DNA of 37,299 nt from Deltaproteobacteria bacterium (GCA_020850995.1 JADZDP010000214.1:1-37299), one strand, 5' to 3'; shown: positions 7,273 to 15,878, counted from the first letter of the stretch. Numbers and translations are program-made. Notes: a model not told the origin generated them from the letters alone.

Positions 7273-9129
7273 CTACTTCTTGCCCTTGTCCTTCTCCGTG
7301 CGCTTCGCATGCGGCGTGCGCGGCGCCAGGATCTTCGCGAGCAGGTCCGGCTTCTTCGGCACGCGAGAGAGCACCGGGAAGCGCGGCCCCTGGTGATAGT
7401 CGACCTGCACGGTGCGAAAGAAGCCGTCGTTCTCGAGCAAGAGCTCGATGGGCGCCGTGTCTTTGCGCGCGGCGAGCAGCGCGGCGGCGAGCACCTCGGG
7501 GCTGTCGCGCCGGCCGTTGACGGCCACGAGCTTCATGCCGGGCGTGACGCCGGCCTTCCAGGCCGGGGATCCCACCGTGACGTCGACGACGCTGCCGTCC
7601 TCGGCGCCGAGCTTAAAGCCGAGGGAAGAGGACAGGTCACGCCGCTTACGCAGGCCCTCCCAACCACGAAAGATCCCGGGCGCCTCCTCCACGAGCTCGA
7701 TGCGCCAGCCGGCGGCCGCCAGCGCGTCGTCGACGGCGCTGCTGTTCTTGGCCTCGAGCGCGCGCCGCCAGAAGCCGCGCCAGTCGTAGGGCGCCACCGC
7801 GTTCAGCGCGCTCACGAGCTCGTCGAAGGTGTAGGGCTTCACCTCCGCCTTGCCGCCCGGCCCGCCGAAGAAGGCGCGCAGGAAATCATCGAGGCTCTTC
7901 TTGCCTTGCGAGAGCTCGCGGATCTTGAGGTCGGCGGCGAGCCAGAGCACCGTACCCTCCTCGTAGAAGTCGACGCTGCGGCGGGCGTCGCTCCATGCGC
8001 GCGCCGCTTCATAGAGCGCCGGCGCGGCCACCGCGGTGTCCTCGAGCGAGCGCCACGATCGACCGCCGCTGCGACCGAAGCTCGCGAAATACATAGCCTG
8101 CTCGCCGGCCCACTCCTCCTCGATCTGGATGCCGCTGCGCGCCGCCAGCACCCAGCCGAGGTAGGTGGTGAGCCCCTCGTAGACCCAGAGGAGCTCGTCC
8201 TTCATGGGCGTCAGGTAGTCGCCGGTGGCGAGGCCCGCGGGTCGCCGGAACTTGCCGTTCCACGAGTGCGCCAGCTCGTGGGGCAAGAGGTCGCCGAGCA
8301 GCGGGCGCTTGTCGTCGTCGATGAGGGCGCGCTCGGGCAGCCCGTTGCGCGAGCTCTCGTGGTGCTCGAGGCCCGAGGGGCGGAGCGTGTCCGAGAGCGT
8401 GAGCAGGAACTCGTAGTGGCGATAGTGGCGGCTGCCGAACATCGCGCCCGTCTCGGCCACGAGCTGCTTCCACTGCGTGACGGTGTCGGCGGGCACCTCG
8501 AGCGCGCCCGGCGAGTCGGCCACCAGGAAGATGCTGTGCCCCTCGCCGAGCGCGACGCGGCGGCTGTAGCGACCCATGGCGACGGGCGAGTCGATCACCA
8601 TCGTCAGCGACAGCTCCTCGAATTCCACGAGGTCACCCGTGCGCTTGGTGGCCTTCATGCCGCTGCCGAAGTCCCAGCCGGAGGGCAAGGTGAGGCGCAT
8701 GCGCGCGCGCAGATCGTCGGGGCGCGCGTTGCCGGGCACCAGCACCACGGTGTTCGGCTCGAGCACGGCGGTCCTGTCGCTGAAGCCCGCGTAGCTCTCG
8801 CCGTCGGCGACGAAGTCGAAGCTCGCCTCTACCACGCTGGCGCCCGCGGGCACCTCGACGTGGAAGGCGTACATCTCCACCGGGTCGCGCTGCCAAGCGA
8901 GCTCCTTGCCGCCCGCCGCGACGTGCAGGTTGATGACGCCGTTCAGGGGCCCTGAGGGCCTGTGGGCGCCTGGGATCCACTTCGGGTAGCTGAGCGTGAG
9001 CTTGCCGGGGCTCGCGGGGATGACGAGGCGTGTGTGCACGACGCGGCGGCCGATGTCGCGCGCGTCGACGTCGATGCTCATGGGGGCGGTGGCGGCGGCG
9101 AGGGCGAGCGCGATGGGGGTGAGAAGCAT
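7273..9129 (-). CDS. M61-family (glycyl aminopeptidase-like) metalloprotease with PDZ domain
   Basis: Exported zinc peptidase of 618 residues. It opens with a signal peptide (MLLTPIALALAAATA), followed by the M61 beta-sandwich, the GLEH element (253-256), the zinc motif HELAHSWNG (His284, Glu285, His288) and the third ligand Glu318 in VYEGLT. A PDZ domain occupies roughly residues 510-590 (DVTVGSPAWKAGVTPGMKLVAVNG). Members trim peptides with a preference for N-terminal Gly or Ala. The ATG at 9129 is preferred over a GTG at 9174 because it places the signal peptide at the N-terminus. It is transcribed away from an exported M24 aminopeptidase gene, so both may take part in periplasmic peptide breakdown. 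Confidence 0.92.
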   Translation of the reverse strand: MLLTPIALALAAATAPMSIDVDARDIGRRVVHTRLVIPASPGKLTLSYPKWIPGAHRPSGPLNGVINLHVAAGGKELAWQRDPVEMYAFHVEVPAGASVVEASFDFVADGESYAGFSDRTAVLEPNTVVLVPGNARPDDLRARMRLTLPSGWDFGSGMKATKRTGDLVEFEELSLTMVIDSPVAMGRYSRRVALGEGHSIFLVADSPGALEVPADTVTQWKQLVAETGAMFGSRHYRHYEFLLTLSDTLRPSGLEHHESSRNGLPERALIDDDKRPLLGDLLPHELAHSWNGKFRRPAGLATGDYLTPMKDELLWVYEGLTTYLGWVLAARSGIQIEEEWAGEQAMYFASFGRSGGRSWRSLEDTAVAAPALYEAARAWSDARRSVDFYEEGTVLWLAADLKIRELSQGKKSLDDFLRAFFGGPGGKAEVKPYTFDELVSALNAVAPYDWRGFWRRALEAKNSSAVDDALAAAGWRIELVEEAPGIFRGWEGLRKRRDLSSSLGFKLGAEDGSVVDVTVGSPAWKAGVTPGMKLVAVNGRRDSPEVLAAALLAARKDTAPIELLLENDGFFRTVQVDYHQGPRFPVLSRVPKKPDLLAKILAPRTPHAKRTEKDKGKK

Positions 9130-9266
9130 GCGCGCCACATAGCTGAAGGTGCGCCGTGGATCATTCGCTTGCACCCGCGATTCCGGCCTTGTCGCCCGAG
9201 CCGCGCCCCGCGCCGCACGCTCGTGCCAAAGGCTTTCTTCGTTTCAATTGGGAACGCTTCCGCTCT

Positions 9267-10589
9267 ATGGCCCAGCGCATGAAGCGTCTCTGCCGGGTCC
9301 TCCTCCTCGCAAGCTCGCTCCTCATCGCGACCGGCGCCGCCGCGCACCCCGGTCACGCGAACGCGAGCTCCGTCGGGCCCGAGGTCGCACCCGAGCTCTC
9401 CGCCAAGGAGCTGCGCCAGCGCCGCGAGCGCCTGATGAAGGGGATCGGCTCCTGCGCCGCGGCCATCACCTCACACGGCAGCGCCGAGGAGCCGGACCAG
9501 GACTTCTACTGGCTGACGGGCGTGAGCGAGGGCGGTGCCATGCTCCTGCTCGCGCCGCGGGAGCGGGTCTTCAAACAAGTGCTCCTGCTGCAGCCGCGCG
9601 ACGAGGAGGCGGAGATCGTCGAGGGATATCGAGAGCCCCTGCAGCACTCGCTGACGCTCAAGTACCAGGTCGACATGGTCGCCCGCCTGCGCGACCCGGT
9701 CCCCTCGCGGCTCTCGCTGGCCATGCGCCACACCGACTGCTTCGCGACCTTGCGGAAGGCCGCGTCCGGCACGCACGAGGTCCCGGCAGAGGAGCTCGGC
9801 ATGCTCTTGCAGTCGGTGGACGCGAAGACCGTGCAGCAGTGGCAGCTCCTCGAGTCGATGCGCACCGTCAAAGACGAGGCCGAGCTCCTTCGCATGCGCA
9901 AGGCCATCGCCATCACGGTCGAAGGCCACCGCACGGCGGCGCTCAACCTCAAGCCCGGCGCGGTCGAGCGCCAGGTCGCCGCGCGCATCGATGAGTCCTT
10001 CGCTTGGCACGGGGCCACCGGCCTCGCCTTCCCCTCCATCGTCGCGAGCGGTGAGAACGGCGCCATCCTGCATTGGGCCAAGAACGACCGGGTCATGCGC
10101 AACGACGACATCGTCATCGTCGACATCGGGGCGTCGTATGGGCACTACGCGAGCGACCTGACCCGTACCTACCCCGTGAGCGGCAAGTTCACGGACGAGC
10201 AGCGCAAGGTCTACGACGTGGTGCTGGCCGCGCAGGAGAAGGCGATCGCCGCCGTGCGCCCCGGCGTCAGCCTCGACGATCTCTACGTCATCGCCCGTGA
10301 CCACATCATCGCTTCCGGTCACGAGCTCAAGCACTACCTGGGCCACTTCGTCGGCCTCGATGTCCACGACGTCGGTGATTGGAGCGCGCCCCTGCAGGCC
10401 GGCATGGTCATCACCATCGAGCCGGGCATCTACCTGCGCGGCAAGCTCGGCGTGCGCATCGAGGACGAGGTGCTGGTGACGGCGAAGGGCTACGAGCTCC
10501 TGTCGGCGGCGCTGCCAAGGAGGCCGGCCGAGGTCGAGGCGTGGATGGCGCGGGCGCGCGCCGAGGCTGGCGCGGTCGTCGCTCCCTAG
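9267..10589 (+). CDS. Exported M24 (aminopeptidase P-like) metallopeptidase
   Basis: Xaa-Pro aminopeptidase-like enzyme of about 440 residues with a dinuclear metal site. After a signal peptide (MKRLCRVLLLASSLLIATGAAAHP) come the aminopeptidase P N-terminal domain and the pita-bread catalytic domain. All five metal ligands are visible: two Asp in IVDIGASYGHYASDLTRTY, His in LGHFVGLDVHD, Glu in ITIEPGIY and Glu in RIEDEVLV. The signal peptide makes a periplasmic location likely, while most AMPP enzymes are cytoplasmic. ATG 9267 (MAQRMKRL) or 9279 (MKRL) is the probable start; a GTG at 9156 would bury the signal peptide. The stop TAG at 10587 forms the end of a large palindrome. Confidence 0.9.
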   Translation: MAQRMKRLCRVLLLASSLLIATGAAAHPGHANASSVGPEVAPELSAKELRQRRERLMKGIGSCAAAITSHGSAEEPDQDFYWLTGVSEGGAMLLLAPRERVFKQVLLLQPRDEEAEIVEGYREPLQHSLTLKYQVDMVARLRDPVPSRLSLAMRHTDCFATLRKAASGTHEVPAEELGMLLQSVDAKTVQQWQLLESMRTVKDEAELLRMRKAIAITVEGHRTAALNLKPGAVERQVAARIDESFAWHGATGLAFPSIVASGENGAILHWAKNDRVMRNDDIVIVDIGASYGHYASDLTRTYPVSGKFTDEQRKVYDVVLAAQEKAIAAVRPGVSLDDLYVIARDHIIASGHELKHYLGHFVGLDVHDVGDWSAPLQAGMVITIEPGIYLRGKLGVRIEDEVLVTAKGYELLSAALPRRPAEVEAWMARARAEAGAVVAP

Positions 10590-10750
10590 TGCCACAAACC
10601 CGAAGTTCGTAGGGGGTAGTGCGCAGCGGATTCTTGCCGGTGGCAAGGAGCCCCGCAGCCGCGTAGCAGCGCTACGCGGCGAGGACGCGACGTCGCCACC
10701 GGCGAGAAGACCAAGCAGGACCCCCTACAGACTTCGGGTTTGGGGTACTA
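10587..10750. repeat. 164-bp nested palindromic element
   Basis: Three nested inverted repeats share one centre. Outer arms 10587-10622 and 10715-10750 (36 bp) agree at about 30 positions. Middle arms 10631-10644 and 10695-10708 agree at 13 of 14 (TTCTTGCCGGTGGC). The central hairpin is perfect: GCCGCGTAGC, loop AGC, GCTACGCGGC (10658-10680). The outer arm begins exactly at the TAG stop of the M24 peptidase gene. There is no coding capacity. It may act as a terminator hairpin or be a non-autonomous mobile element. Confidence 0.85.
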
Positions 10751-10843
10751 GCAGGGTGTTGAAGAACGGCAGACGTGAACGTGCGCGAGCTCGTTCACGA
10801 GCCGGGCCCACGGCGTCAACGTCGACGGCTGCACCCGCGCGCG

Positions 10844-10873
10844 TTGTTGCCGCGCCGTGCGTCGTGCTACCTG
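10844..10873 (+). promoter_or_regulatory. Candidate promoter of the Ig-tailed lipoprotein gene
   Basis: TTGTTG (10844-10849) and TACCTG (10868-10873) are spaced by 18 nt, upstream of a GAGAGG ribosome-binding site (10889-10894) and the ATG at 10899. The rest of 10751-10898 holds no gene; it contains an inverted repeat GTGAACG/CGTTCAC (10775-10798) and a GCAGGGTGTTGAAGAACGG stretch that resembles an insertion-sequence end. Confidence 0.35.
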
Positions 10874-10898
10874 CTTGCCCTCATTCTGAGAGGCCGAC

Positions 10899-11924
10899 AT
10901 GAACCGGACCCATGAGCTCGCGCTGGCGCTGCTGCTGGCGATCAGCACCACCGCCTGTGTGAGCACGTCGACGAACCTGACGTCGACCGGCGAGCCGCTC
11001 GAGGCGCGCATCGCCACGAACACCGAGACCATCGTCAACCGCGGGACCCGCTACGAGCCCGGCCAGTATCAGTGGCTCGAGGGGCTCTACCAGGGCACGC
11101 AGAAGATCGACGACGAGCTCAACTTCTATCACGTGGCCGGCGACGCTGAGAAAGAGGCCTCCATCATTCAGTGGCGCAACGAGCACAACCTCGGGATCGT
11201 CGCGTCGTGGGCCGGCTTCGGCGTGGGCGCGGGCGTGCTCCTTGGCGGCGTGGGCTACATGTTTGGCAGCACGGGCGGCGACCAGGCGCAGCTCGAAGCG
11301 CTCCTCACGAGGCCGGAGGGGCAGGCCACGCTCGGGGTGGTGGCGGCGGGCGGCATCCTGCTCGGGGTGGCGCCCTTCATGTACTCCTTCTTGGGGCCTG
11401 ACCAGAAAATCATCGTCGAGTTCCCTGCCGACGGGGACTCGTGGACCTACGAGCTGGTCTACCCGCGCACTGTCGCTCAGAGCGTGGCCGCCGAGTACAA
11501 CGCCAAGCTCAGCTCGCCGGCGTCCAGCGCGCCCGAGCCTGAGGCCGCGACCACGCCGAGCGCGAGCCCGGTGACCCCGCCCGTTGCCCCGCCCGTAACG
11601 CTGCCCGCGGCGCCGACTGCGGCCGCCACCGCGTCCGCGGCGCCGCAGCTGTCGCTGGCGCGCACCACCTTCAAGGTCGGTGAGGAGATCGCGGTGAGCT
11701 TTGCGCAGCCGGTGGTGGCCCCCACGGGGCAGCAGTACTGGCTGACCCTTGTCCCAGCGGACGCGGCGGACAGCGAGTACGGCTCCTGGCACTACCTCGC
11801 GGCCAACGCCCTCACCGACAAGCTCGTGGCGGAGCGCGCCGGCGCCTTCGAGGTCCGGCTCCACGACGTGTATCCGCAGAACAAGTTCAAGGTGCTGCAG
11901 CGGGTGCGCGTGGTGGTGAAGTAG
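10899..11924 (+). CDS. Lipoprotein with two membrane segments and C-terminal Ig-like domain
   Basis: Uncharacterised 341-residue protein. It starts with a lipoprotein signal (lipobox ISTTAC, Cys20) after a GAGAGG ribosome site. Two Gly-rich hydrophobic stretches follow, near residues 101-123 (ASWAGFGVGAGVLLGGVGYMF) and 142-165, which could span or lie in a membrane. A low-complexity Pro/Ala/Thr linker (about 207-250) leads to a beta-rich C-terminal domain of about 90 residues (LSLARTTFKVGEEIAVSF, then YWLTLVPADAADSEYGSWHYL) that resembles small Ig-like domains of extracytoplasmic proteins. The gene stands alone between palindromic DNA and the convergent purK. I do not recognise a named family for the whole chain. 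Confidence 0.8.
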   Translation: MNRTHELALALLLAISTTACVSTSTNLTSTGEPLEARIATNTETIVNRGTRYEPGQYQWLEGLYQGTQKIDDELNFYHVAGDAEKEASIIQWRNEHNLGIVASWAGFGVGAGVLLGGVGYMFGSTGGDQAQLEALLTRPEGQATLGVVAAGGILLGVAPFMYSFLGPDQKIIVEFPADGDSWTYELVYPRTVAQSVAAEYNAKLSSPASSAPEPEAATTPSASPVTPPVAPPVTLPAAPTAAATASAAPQLSLARTTFKVGEEIAVSFAQPVVAPTGQQYWLTLVPADAADSEYGSWHYLAANALTDKLVAERAGAFEVRLHDVYPQNKFKVLQRVRVVVK

Positions 11925-11962
11925 ACAGCGCCCGCGAGATGGGCGAGCGCGCCGCGCGCGCT

Positions 11963-13117
11963 TCAGGGCGAGAGCGCCGCGCGCGCCGCGCGCACCTTGC
12001 GCTCGGCCTCGTCGGCGCTGCCCGCCATCGCCGTGAGGTGCCCCATCTTTCTGCCCGGCCGCGCCTCGCTCTTGCCGTAGAGGTGCAGCTTGACGTCGGG
12101 GATGGCCAGGGCGCGCTCCCAACGCGGCTCGCCCTTGGCCCACTCGTCGCCGAGCAGGTTCGCCATGGCCACGGGGCGCAACAGCTCCACGTCGCCGAGG
12201 GGCAGGCCGCACACGGCGCGCAGCTGCTGCTCGAACTGCGAGGTCACGCAAGCGTCGATGCTGAAGTGCCCGGAGTTATGCGGCCGCGGCGCCAGCTCGT
12301 TGACGAGGAGGGTGCCGGCGGCGCTCTCGTCCTTGATCCAGAACAGCTCGACGGCAAGCACGCCCACCAGGTCGAGCGCCTTGGCCACCGACACCGCCAG
12401 CTCGACGGCCGCGCCCTTGGTCGCCTCGGGCACCCGCGCGGGCACCACCGTGACGTCGAGGATGTGGCGCGCGTGCGCGTTCTCGGCCACGGGGAAGGTG
12501 AGCACCTCGCCGGTGCGGGCGCGCGCCACGATGACCGAGAGCTCGCAGGTGGAGCGCACGAAGCCCTCGAGCACGCCCATGGGCTGGCCCAGGCTCTGCC
12601 ACGCGTGGTCACACTGTGCGAGCTCGTCGATGCGGGTCTGCCCCTTGCCGTCGTAGCCGAAGGTGGCGGTCTTCAAGATGCAGGGCGTGCCGAGCTGGGC
12701 CACGGCGCTCTTGAGATCGTCGACGCTCTGGACGGCGCGAAAGGGCGCCACCGGGAAGCCGTGCGTCTGCAAGAAGGTCTTCTCGCGCAAGCGGTGCCGC
12801 GTGGTGTCGAGGACGAGCGGGGCCGGGTGCACGGGCACGATCTCGGCCACGCGCTGCAGGGTCTCGTAGGGGACGTTCTCGAATTCGAAGGTGACCACGT
12901 CCACCGCGCGGGCGAACTTGAGGGCGGTGTCGACGTCGTCGTAGGCGGCGCTCCACTCCACGTCGGCCACCTGGCCCGTGGGGCAGTCGGGCGAGGGATC
13001 GAGGGCGTGCACGCGATAGCCCATGCGGCGCGCGGCGATGGCGAACATGCGCCCGAGCTGCCCGCCGCCCAAGATGCCGATGGTCTTGCCGGGGATGATG
13101 GGGTCGCCTCGTCCCAT
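11963..13117 (-). CDS. purK: 5-(carboxyamino)imidazole ribonucleotide synthase
   Basis: ATP-grasp enzyme of purine synthesis that carboxylates AIR with bicarbonate and ATP to give N5-CAIR. The 384-residue protein has the PurK start pattern IGILGGGQLGRMFAIAA, the VVTFEFENVP segment, the ATP-grasp lysine region (ILKTATFGYDGKGQ) and the signature LVNELAPRPHNSGHFSIDA near residue 275. It starts 9 nt after the purE stop on the same strand, the classic purEK operon order. Its 3' end converges on the preceding lipoprotein gene with 38 bp between stops. Length and motifs are typical. Confidence 0.97.
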   Translation of the reverse strand: MGRGDPIIPGKTIGILGGGQLGRMFAIAARRMGYRVHALDPSPDCPTGQVADVEWSAAYDDVDTALKFARAVDVVTFEFENVPYETLQRVAEIVPVHPAPLVLDTTRHRLREKTFLQTHGFPVAPFRAVQSVDDLKSAVAQLGTPCILKTATFGYDGKGQTRIDELAQCDHAWQSLGQPMGVLEGFVRSTCELSVIVARARTGEVLTFPVAENAHARHILDVTVVPARVPEATKGAAVELAVSVAKALDLVGVLAVELFWIKDESAAGTLLVNELAPRPHNSGHFSIDACVTSQFEQQLRAVCGLPLGDVELLRPVAMANLLGDEWAKGEPRWERALAIPDVKLHLYGKSEARPGRKMGHLTAMAGSADEAERKVRAARAALSP

Positions 13118-13126
13118 GGGCGCGCC

Positions 13127-13651
13127 TCAGCCCTTGGCTCGCGCCGGCGTGCTGGCGCGCGCGTCGACCGTCTGCTTCTTGCGGAAGGCCTCGAGGCGCT
13201 TGGCGAGCGCGTCGTCGTGCAAGGCCAAGATGGCCGCGGCGAAGAGCCCGGCGTTCTTGGCGCCGGCCTCGCCGATGGCGAAGGTGGCCACGGGGATGCC
13301 GCCGGGCATCTGCGCAATGGAGAGCAGCGAGTCGAGGCCGTGCAAGGCCTTCGACTGCACGGGCACGCCCAAGACCGGCAGGCGCGTCTTGGCCGCCACC
13401 ATGCCGGGCAGGTGCGCAGCACCACCGGCGCCCGCGATGATCACCTGAAGCCCGCGCTCTTCGGCCTCTTCGGCGTAGCGGAACATGTCGTCGGGCATGC
13501 GGTGCGCCGACACCACGCGCTCTTCGCAAGGCACCTCGAGGGCGCCGAGCACGTCGACGGCAGCACGCAGGGTGGGGCCGTCTGAGGCGCTGCCCATGAT
13601 GACGCCCACCAGGGGTGCTGCGGAGCGCGCGCTTCGTCGCCGAGTAGGCAT
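13127..13651 (-). CDS. purE: N5-carboxyaminoimidazole ribonucleotide mutase
   Basis: Class I PurE of about 174 residues that converts N5-CAIR from PurK into CAIR. Motifs are unmistakable: VGVIMGSASDGPTL, VVSAHRMPDDMF and IIAGAGGAAHLPGM, with the conserved Ser, His and Gly residues of the active site. The ATG at 13651 is preferred to a GTG at 13672 because it starts near the conserved core; a GCTAAT box lies 9 nt upstream. The divergent VWA-FHA gene begins 114 bp away. The C-terminal tail (about 20 residues after RKKQ) is rich in Ala, Arg and Thr and not conserved in the family. Confidence 0.97.
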   Translation of the reverse strand: MPTRRRSARSAAPLVGVIMGSASDGPTLRAAVDVLGALEVPCEERVVSAHRMPDDMFRYAEEAEERGLQVIIAGAGGAAHLPGMVAAKTRLPVLGVPVQSKALHGLDSLLSIAQMPGGIPVATFAIGEAGAKNAGLFAAAILALHDDALAKRLEAFRKKQTVDARASTPARAKG

Positions 13652-13765
13652 GGCAGCGCCATTAGCACACACGAGGCTGCGCGAAAGCGGACCAACGTGA
13701 TCCCTTCACGCACGCGATCCGCCCGACTCTCTACACTGGCCTCATCCGTACAACGGGAGGTCGCC

Positions 13766-15397
13766 ATGGACACGCTCAAGCTGCGCGCGCTCTTCGAGCG
13801 TGAGTCGGTGAAGCCCGGTCGCCGCACCGAGCTCGCCCTCATGGCCCAGCTCGTCGCCGTGGGGCGCCCACTCGACGCGGCGCGCCCGCCCTTGTCGGTG
13901 TGCTTCGTCGTCGACGCCTCGGGCTCCATGAAGGGGCAGCCGCTCTCGCACGTGCAAGCGTCGTTGCACGTGCTGCTCGACCTGTTGGCGCCCACCGACA
14001 AGGTCGGCGTGGTGGCCTTCTCGGGCGCCGCCACCGTGGTGGCGGAGTCGGCGCCGCTGTCGCAAGAGGCCAAGCGCCAGTTGCGCCGGCGCTGCGACGC
14101 CATCGACGCCACCGGGCAGACCAACCTCGAGAGCGGGCTCTTGCTTGGCCACAAGGTCTTGGGCGCGCGCGCCGCCCACGAGCGGCAGGTCATGGTGCTG
14201 CTCTCGGACGGCGAGGCGAACCAGGGCGTGACGGCCCCCGCGGGCTTGCAGGAGATCGCAGCCAAGATGCGCCCCGACGTGAGCATCACCACCCTCGGCT
14301 ACGGCGCGCGCCACAACCCCGACGTGCTCGCCGCCATCGCCGCCGCCGGCGCCGGACAGTACTGGTTCATCCCCGATCCCACCGAGGCGCGCGTGGAGTT
14401 CGCGCGCGCCGTGGGCGCCCAGAGCGACGTGGTGGCCGAGGCCGTGGAGCTGGTGTTTTGCCCCGGCGACAACGCCGAGCTGGTGGAGGTCATCGGTGCG
14501 CGCCCGCGCTTGGCCAAAGACGGGCTGGTGGTGCCGCAGCCCGACCTGCGCGAGCATGCCGAGCGCATCGCGGTGGCGCGCGTGCTCATCGACGCGCCCA
14601 AGGAGCCGCAAGAGATCGTGGGCGCCCTGGTCAAGGTGCGCTTCCGCCGCGCCGGCTCGAGCGAGCTGAGCACCCTCGAGCAGCGCGTGAGCGTGCGCGT
14701 CGTCGACGCCGAGCCCGCGTTGGTGGTGGAGGTGCACGCGGCCGCGGCGCTGGCGCGCGCCGAGGTGGCCCGCGCCGAGGCGCGCGCCTTGGCCGACCAG
14801 GGCAAGTTCGACGCCGCCGCGGCCATCTTGCGTCGCCACATGGCCGTGCTCGAGGCCGTACCGGGGTACCAGAAGATGGACGGCAGCGCGCTCTCCGAGG
14901 CGGTGGAGCAGCTCGTCGACGAGGTGACCGCCTACGAGCGGCACCCCGCGGGCGCCGAGTACGCGGAGTTCAAGGCCACCCAGCTCGGCGTCGACGTGGC
15001 CCAGGGCGGCAAGCACGTGGCCGACATGAAGAGCGCGCGCGTGACGGCGTGGATCGATCACGCCTCGGGTCAGGTCATCAAGGGTGGCGAGGTGGTGGTG
15101 CGCGGCCCCGGGGGCAAAGAGCTGACGCGCGTGCCCTTGTGCGCCGAGCTCACCGTGGGGCGCGTGCAGGGCAACGACATCGTCATCGCCGCGGGCAACA
15201 TCTCGAAGCGCCACGCGCGCATCGTGGTGCGCGACGGCAAGGCCATCGTGGTGGATCTCAAGACCACCAACGGCACCTACGTGAACGGCCAGCGCGTGAT
15301 CTCGCCCATGGTGCTGAAGCCCAGCGATCGCGTGATGGTGGGCGATCACATCCTCGAGGTCGTGCAGGGCGAGCCCGGCGACAAGCAGAAGCCCTGA
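13766..15397 (+). CDS. VWA domain protein with C-terminal FHA domain
   Basis: A 543-residue protein with an N-terminal von Willebrand factor A domain (about 42-215) whose MIDAS is intact (Asp50, Ser52 and Ser54 in VDASGSMKG; later TGQTNLESG and LLSDGEANQG), a middle region with a predicted helical segment rich in Ala and Arg, and an FHA domain at about 455-535 (TVGRVQGND, ISKRHARIV, TTNGTYVNGQRV). FHA domains bind phosphothreonine, and VWA domains mediate metal-dependent protein contacts, so this is probably a scaffold read by Ser/Thr kinase signalling. There is no signal peptide. The ATG at 13766 has GGGAGG 5 nt upstream; an open frame upstream is ignored. A TACACT box at 13732 may be its -10. 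Confidence 0.92.
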   Translation: MDTLKLRALFERESVKPGRRTELALMAQLVAVGRPLDAARPPLSVCFVVDASGSMKGQPLSHVQASLHVLLDLLAPTDKVGVVAFSGAATVVAESAPLSQEAKRQLRRRCDAIDATGQTNLESGLLLGHKVLGARAAHERQVMVLLSDGEANQGVTAPAGLQEIAAKMRPDVSITTLGYGARHNPDVLAAIAAAGAGQYWFIPDPTEARVEFARAVGAQSDVVAEAVELVFCPGDNAELVEVIGARPRLAKDGLVVPQPDLREHAERIAVARVLIDAPKEPQEIVGALVKVRFRRAGSSELSTLEQRVSVRVVDAEPALVVEVHAAAALARAEVARAEARALADQGKFDAAAAILRRHMAVLEAVPGYQKMDGSALSEAVEQLVDEVTAYERHPAGAEYAEFKATQLGVDVAQGGKHVADMKSARVTAWIDHASGQVIKGGEVVVRGPGGKELTRVPLCAELTVGRVQGNDIVIAAGNISKRHARIVVRDGKAIVVDLKTTNGTYVNGQRVISPMVLKPSDRVMVGDHILEVVQGEPGDKQKP

Positions 15398-15479
15398 GCA
15401 GATCTGCGTGGCGTCGCGGGCAAACGGGGGGTTCTCGCCGCGGACCTGATGCTTGCTGGCCGCATCGCACGCGAGCCTC

Positions 15480-15485
15480 TATGCT
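15480..15485 (+). promoter_or_regulatory. Candidate -10 box of the metal-efflux locus
   Basis: TATGCT lies 6 nt before the GTG at 15492, which fits a transcript starting at the start codon. No good -35 hexamer at the right distance is visible, so an activator-dependent promoter is possible for the efflux operon, for which no regulator gene is seen nearby. Confidence 0.35.
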
Positions 15486-15491
15486 CACGGG

Positions 15492-15878
15492 GTGACGGCG
15501 CTGCGATCGCTCACCGCACTCCTGCTCGCGCTCTTCGTCGCCGGTGCCGGCGTGCAAGACAGCGTGCTGATGTGCCGCACGCTCAACACCACCCACCGCT
15601 CCTGCTGCTGCAAGCACAGCGTGCGCCTCCCCGCGCAGGGCGACGAGCTGGCGCGCGCGCCCTGCTGTGACGCCGCCGCGCCTGCCACCACCGCCATCCC
15701 GCCCTCCACCCGCGCGGGCGCCGACTTCCACCTGGCAGCACCCGTGCGGACCCTCGTCCCCATGCTGGCGGCCACGCTGATCCTGAGCGATCCCGCGCCC
15801 ACGCCCGCGAGCGCGGCCAGCACGGCGCTCACCACGGGGCCGCCCCTGCACCTGAAGAAGCGCGTGCTCTTGATCTGA
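15492..15878 (+). CDS. Small Cys-rich exported protein preceding the RND efflux genes
   Basis: Protein of about 128 residues, read from a GTG that puts a signal-like helix first (TALRSLTALLLALFVAGAG). The mature part has six cysteines packed into about 40 residues (MCRTL, then HRSCCCKHS, then APCCDAA), followed by a Pro/Ala/Thr-rich stretch and a short basic-hydrophobic end (LHLKKRVLLI). The gene lies 44 bp upstream of the outer-membrane component of a heavy-metal RND system on the same strand, so a periplasmic metal-binding role is attractive but inferred. A TTG at 15453 is an alternative start. I know no named family with certainty; similar short Cys-rich proteins accompany copper systems in other bacteria. 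Confidence 0.6.
   Translation: MTALRSLTALLLALFVAGAGVQDSVLMCRTLNTTHRSCCCKHSVRLPAQGDELARAPCCDAAAPATTAIPPSTRAGADFHLAAPVRTLVPMLAATLILSDPAPTPASAASTALTTGPPLHLKKRVLLI

Noticed and set aside
15398..15430. GCAGATCTGC palindrome after the VWA-FHA gene as terminator
   Set aside because: Only a 10-bp loopless palindrome with no U-run.
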